Below, one piece after another: positions 61,834 through 64,000 of a stretch of DNA of 64,000 nucleotides (position 1 is the stretch's first letter; each line of letters opens with the position of its first letter). Both the position numbers and the translations under genes were made by a program. This DNA is from Halobacillus naozhouensis (GTDB lineage: Bacteria; Bacillota; Bacilli; Bacillales; Halobacillaceae): assembly GCF_029714185.1 (NCBI RefSeq), contig NZ_CP121671.1:1984001-2048000 (forward strand), written 5' to 3'. The notes under the pieces were generated by a model, which had not been told where the DNA came from, did no database searches, and saw nothing but the letters and a program-made list of their open reading frames with translations.

Positions 61834-62094
61834 ATGTCTGTACTTGACAACTTTGAATCTTTCAAATCTTTCCTTGGTGATCGCATGAACCAAGCGGAAG
61901 GACAAGGGATGAACCATAGTGCTGTAAACGAAGTCGCTTATGAGATTGGTGATTATTTATCAAAAAATGTTGAAGCTAAAAATGATCAGGAAGCAGTTCT
62001 TCGTGAGCTATGGAACGTTGCTGATGAGAAAGAGCAGCATGCTATTGCAAACATGATGGTTAAACTTGTTCAGAATGACAAGCCACAATCATAA
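61834..62094 (+). CDS. ymfJ: DUF3243 protein YmfJ
   Basis: A small 86-residue acidic helical protein (LDNFESFKSFLGDRMNQAEGQG at the start, partly quoted here as NFESFKSFLGDRMNQAE; EQHAIANMMVKLVQ near the end). It belongs to the DUF3243 family found beside ymfI. TAGGAGGTAAC is a strong site; a closer ATG at 61830 opens only a five-codon frame and is rejected. Function unknown. A strong terminator follows. Confidence 0.9.
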   Translation: MSVLDNFESFKSFLGDRMNQAEGQGMNHSAVNEVAYEIGDYLSKNVEAKNDQEAVLRELWNVADEKEQHAIANMMVKLVQNDKPQS

Positions 62095-62103
62095 AACGAC
62101 AGA

Positions 62104-62137
62104 AACCGCGCAGAGAATTTTTGCGCGGTTTTTTTTT
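62104..62137 (+). terminator. Rho-independent terminator after ymfJ
   Basis: AACCGCGCA (62104-62112) pairs perfectly with TGCGCGGTT (62122-62130), followed by more than seven T. Confidence 0.95.
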
Positions 62138-62192
62138 CGATCAATAATCGGAAGAACTCCGTTTCAGTCTTTCTAATTAAGGGAAAATCATT

Positions 62193-62203
62193 TATGATAT
62201 ATA
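62193..62203 (+). promoter_or_regulatory. Possible extended -10 promoter of ymfK
   Basis: TATGA-TATATA (62193-62203) gives an extended -10 about 59 bp before the ymfK ATG; the -35 region (TTCTAA) is poor. It is the best candidate after the ymfJ terminator. Confidence 0.35.
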
Positions 62204-62261
62204 GTAGAGTGTTTTATTTTGTTTTTACAAAATGCGACATTTTTTCCAGAGGAGATGTGTC

Positions 62262-63050
62262 ATGGAGAAAAAAGAATGGTATTTAGAATATGAAATCCAA
62301 TATAACCGTCCAGGATTGCTTGGAGATATTTCGTCACTGCTTGGAATGATGGCGATTAATATAGTTACGATTAATGGGGTGGAGAATTCTCATAGAGGGA
62401 TGCTTCTGCTCTGCAAAGAGGAAGATCAAATTACTCGGCTTCGGTCGATATTAAATACAATGGATACCATTAAAATAACTAAATTGCGCAGGCCTAAACT
62501 GAGGGATCGGCTAGCCGTAAGGCACGGTCGTTACATACATAGTGATATTGATGACAGAAAAACATTCCGATTTAACCGGGAGGATCTTGGGCTGCTTGTA
62601 GACTTTATGGCTGAACTGTACATGAAAGAGGGACATAAGCTGATTGGTATTCGTGGTATGCCGCGCGTAGGGAAAACTGAATCTGTTGTAGCGGCTAGTG
62701 TATGTGCGAATAAACGCTGGTTATTTGTGTCGAGCACGTTACTTAAGCAAACGGTCAGGAACCAGTTGATCGAGGAAGAGTATAACGAGGATAATTTATA
62801 TATTATAGATGGAATTGTCTCTGCGAAAAGGGCAAGCGAGAAACATTGGCAACTTGTAAGAGAAATTATGCGTCTTCCCGCTGTAAAAGTAATTGAACAT
62901 CCAGATATATTTGTTCAAGAGACTGAGTATAAAATGGAGGACTTCGATTATATTATTGAACTTAGAAGCAATGAAGATGAAGAAATTACGTATGAACCAG
63001 TAGAAAAGCGAGGAATGAATAGGGATGGCTTTTCTATGTTTGATTTTTAA
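62262..63050 (+). CDS. ymfK: DUF3388 protein YmfK
   Basis: A 262-residue protein of the DUF3388 family. The N-terminal 75 residues look like an ACT-type domain (YLEYEIQYNRPGLLGDISSLLGM, partly: RPGLLGDISSLLGMM). The rest resembles an ATPase with GMPRVGKTESVVAAS (a P-loop-like GxxxxGKT) at about residues 133-147. Function unknown; the combination suggests ligand-sensing coupled to nucleotide binding. ATG 62262 follows GAGGAGATGTGTC. It ends 18 bp before rodZ. Confidence 0.88.
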   Translation: MEKKEWYLEYEIQYNRPGLLGDISSLLGMMAINIVTINGVENSHRGMLLLCKEEDQITRLRSILNTMDTIKITKLRRPKLRDRLAVRHGRYIHSDIDDRKTFRFNREDLGLLVDFMAELYMKEGHKLIGIRGMPRVGKTESVVAASVCANKRWLFVSSTLLKQTVRNQLIEEEYNEDNLYIIDGIVSAKRASEKHWQLVREIMRLPAVKVIEHPDIFVQETEYKMEDFDYIIELRSNEDEEITYEPVEKRGMNRDGFSMFDF

Positions 63051-63068
63051 AAATGGATGGTGTTACAA

Positions 63069-63977
63069 ATGGAGATTGGATCTCGATTAAGAGAAGCGAG
63101 AGAAGCAAAGGAATTGACACTTGAAGAAGTGCAGAGTACGACAAAAATTCAAAAAAGATACCTTCAGGCGATTGAGAATAATGAGTTTGGCATCCTTCCA
63201 GGGAAGTTTTACACCCGGGCATTTATCCGGGAGTATGCTTCAGCAGTTGGATTGAACCCTGAGCAGGTGATGGAGGAACACAGCAGTGAACTCCCAACTA
63301 CAGAAGAGGAGCCTGTTGTGACGTATAGCCGTGTGCAGAAGGCTAAAAGTGAATCGAGTTCTAACAAAGCCGGCGGTTTTGCTAAATCCTTTCCGAGGAT
63401 ATTGTCGATTCTTCTGTTAGTTATTGTGGCTATCGTAGCCTACTACTTTATTACAGAAGGAACAGACTCGAATGAAGGGGCCAATGAACCGAAAAATGAG
63501 GATCAGGTAGCTGTTAGAACGAATACGGAGTCTCAAGAAAATACTTCAGAGGGAGATCAATCTCAAGACCAACCTGCTAACGAATCTGCTGATGACAATC
63601 AGGAAAAAGACCAGACTGAAGATAAGAAAGAAACGATTGATGAAGAACCGGCGATTGAAGTAAGCCAAGTTGAAACAGGCTCAGGTTCTTTCCCGATGCA
63701 TACGTATGAAGTTACCGGAGCAGAGGAAAGAGAACTCACCCTCGAATTTACAGGGAAGACTTATGTAGCTGTCCAAGCTCCTCAAGGCGGCGAAAACCTC
63801 ATACCACCTGACGTTTACACGTCTGACGATAAAACGATGAATATGGATATTTCTGAATACGAACAAGTATATATTAAAACGGGTTCGGCCCCTGGTCTGA
63901 CCGTGAAAGTTAATAATAAAACCATGGAGTTCCAAGGAGACAAACTAACACAAAAACTATTAATTAATTTTAAATAA
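63069..63977 (+). CDS. rodZ: Cell-shape protein RodZ (YmfM)
   Basis: Links MreB filaments to the membrane. The N-terminal Cro-type helix-turn-helix (IGSRLREAREAKELTLEEVQ, IQKRYLQAIENNEFGILPG) covers about residues 1-70. One transmembrane helix lies at about 110-130 (ILSILLLVIVAIVAYYFI). A long acidic Asn/Gln/Glu linker and a C-terminal DUF4115 beta domain follow. ATG 63069 has GGATGGTG 6 nt upstream; the ATG at 63057 is in that site. The stop is 23 bp before the window end, where pgsA is expected. Confidence 0.92.
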   Translation: MEIGSRLREAREAKELTLEEVQSTTKIQKRYLQAIENNEFGILPGKFYTRAFIREYASAVGLNPEQVMEEHSSELPTTEEEPVVTYSRVQKAKSESSSNKAGGFAKSFPRILSILLLVIVAIVAYYFITEGTDSNEGANEPKNEDQVAVRTNTESQENTSEGDQSQDQPANESADDNQEKDQTEDKKETIDEEPAIEVSQVETGSGSFPMHTYEVTGAEERELTLEFTGKTYVAVQAPQGGENLIPPDVYTSDDKTMNMDISEYEQVYIKTGSAPGLTVKVNNKTMEFQGDKLTQKLLINFK

Positions 63978-64000
63978 CAATGGTGCTGTCCTTTAGATGA

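Overview
The window looks like chromosome backbone from an endospore-forming, motile, Gram-positive Bacillaceae. Every recognised gene is on the + strand, and the order follows the fla/che to rpsB to polC to nusA to pnp to spoVF to spoIIIE region of Bacillus subtilis almost gene for gene. Several proteins carry long acidic stretches (RodZ, SwrB, the BMP lipoprotein), and the overall protein flavour suggests a moderately halophilic genus such as Halobacillus; that genus-level guess is inference. I saw no tRNA or rRNA genes, no CRISPR array, no transposase and no prophage.

Layout. (1) 1-18693: distal half of the flagellar/chemotaxis operon, from a 5'-truncated flgD through the hook gene, swrD, fliL, the C-ring genes fliM and fliY, cheY, the export gate fliOPQR-flhB-flhA, flhF, flhG, cheB-cheA-cheW-cheC-cheD, sigD and swrB. 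Most genes abut or overlap. (2) 18704-32518: rpsB and tsf (translation), pyrH, frr, uppS-cdsA-dxr-rseP (lipid carrier, phospholipid, isoprenoid, membrane protease), proS and polC. (3) 32519-33116: the only intergenic gap above 300 bp. It holds two palindromic repeat elements, a good SigA-type promoter and two hairpins in the leader of the next operon. (4) 33117-42684: rimP-nusA-rnpM-ylxQ-infB-ylxP-rbfA-truB-ribF-rpsO and pnp. (5) 42775-50028: ylxY, ymxH, the dipicolinate synthase genes behind a textbook SigK promoter, asd-dapG-dapA, then a tandem-repeat element where B. subtilis carries rnjB, then tepA and ylzJ. (6) 50149-63977: the DNA translocase gene, a GntR regulator, a four-gene BMP-type nucleoside ABC importer, the M16 pair ymfF/ymfH, ymfI, ymfJ, ymfK and rodZ.

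How the genes work together. Region 1 builds the flagellum and its chemotaxis control and encodes the sigma factor for late flagellar genes. Regions 2 and 4 are translation, RNA and envelope housekeeping. Region 5 links the aspartate/diaminopimelate pathway (asd, dapG, dapA) to spore dipicolinate (dpaA, dpaB), because dihydrodipicolinate made by DapA is the substrate of DpaAB.

Most unusual signals are non-coding: a modular 37-38 bp hairpin repeat family (32768-32831 and 48853-49000) whose stems change in both arms together; two larger palindromic repeats at 32573-32865; a hairpin between the Shine-Dalgarno sequence and start codon of swrD; structured leaders ahead of rpsB, rimP-nusA, truB, rpsO and the translocase gene; and the absence of rnjB and mlpA from their usual loci. 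I found no clearly new multi-gene system.
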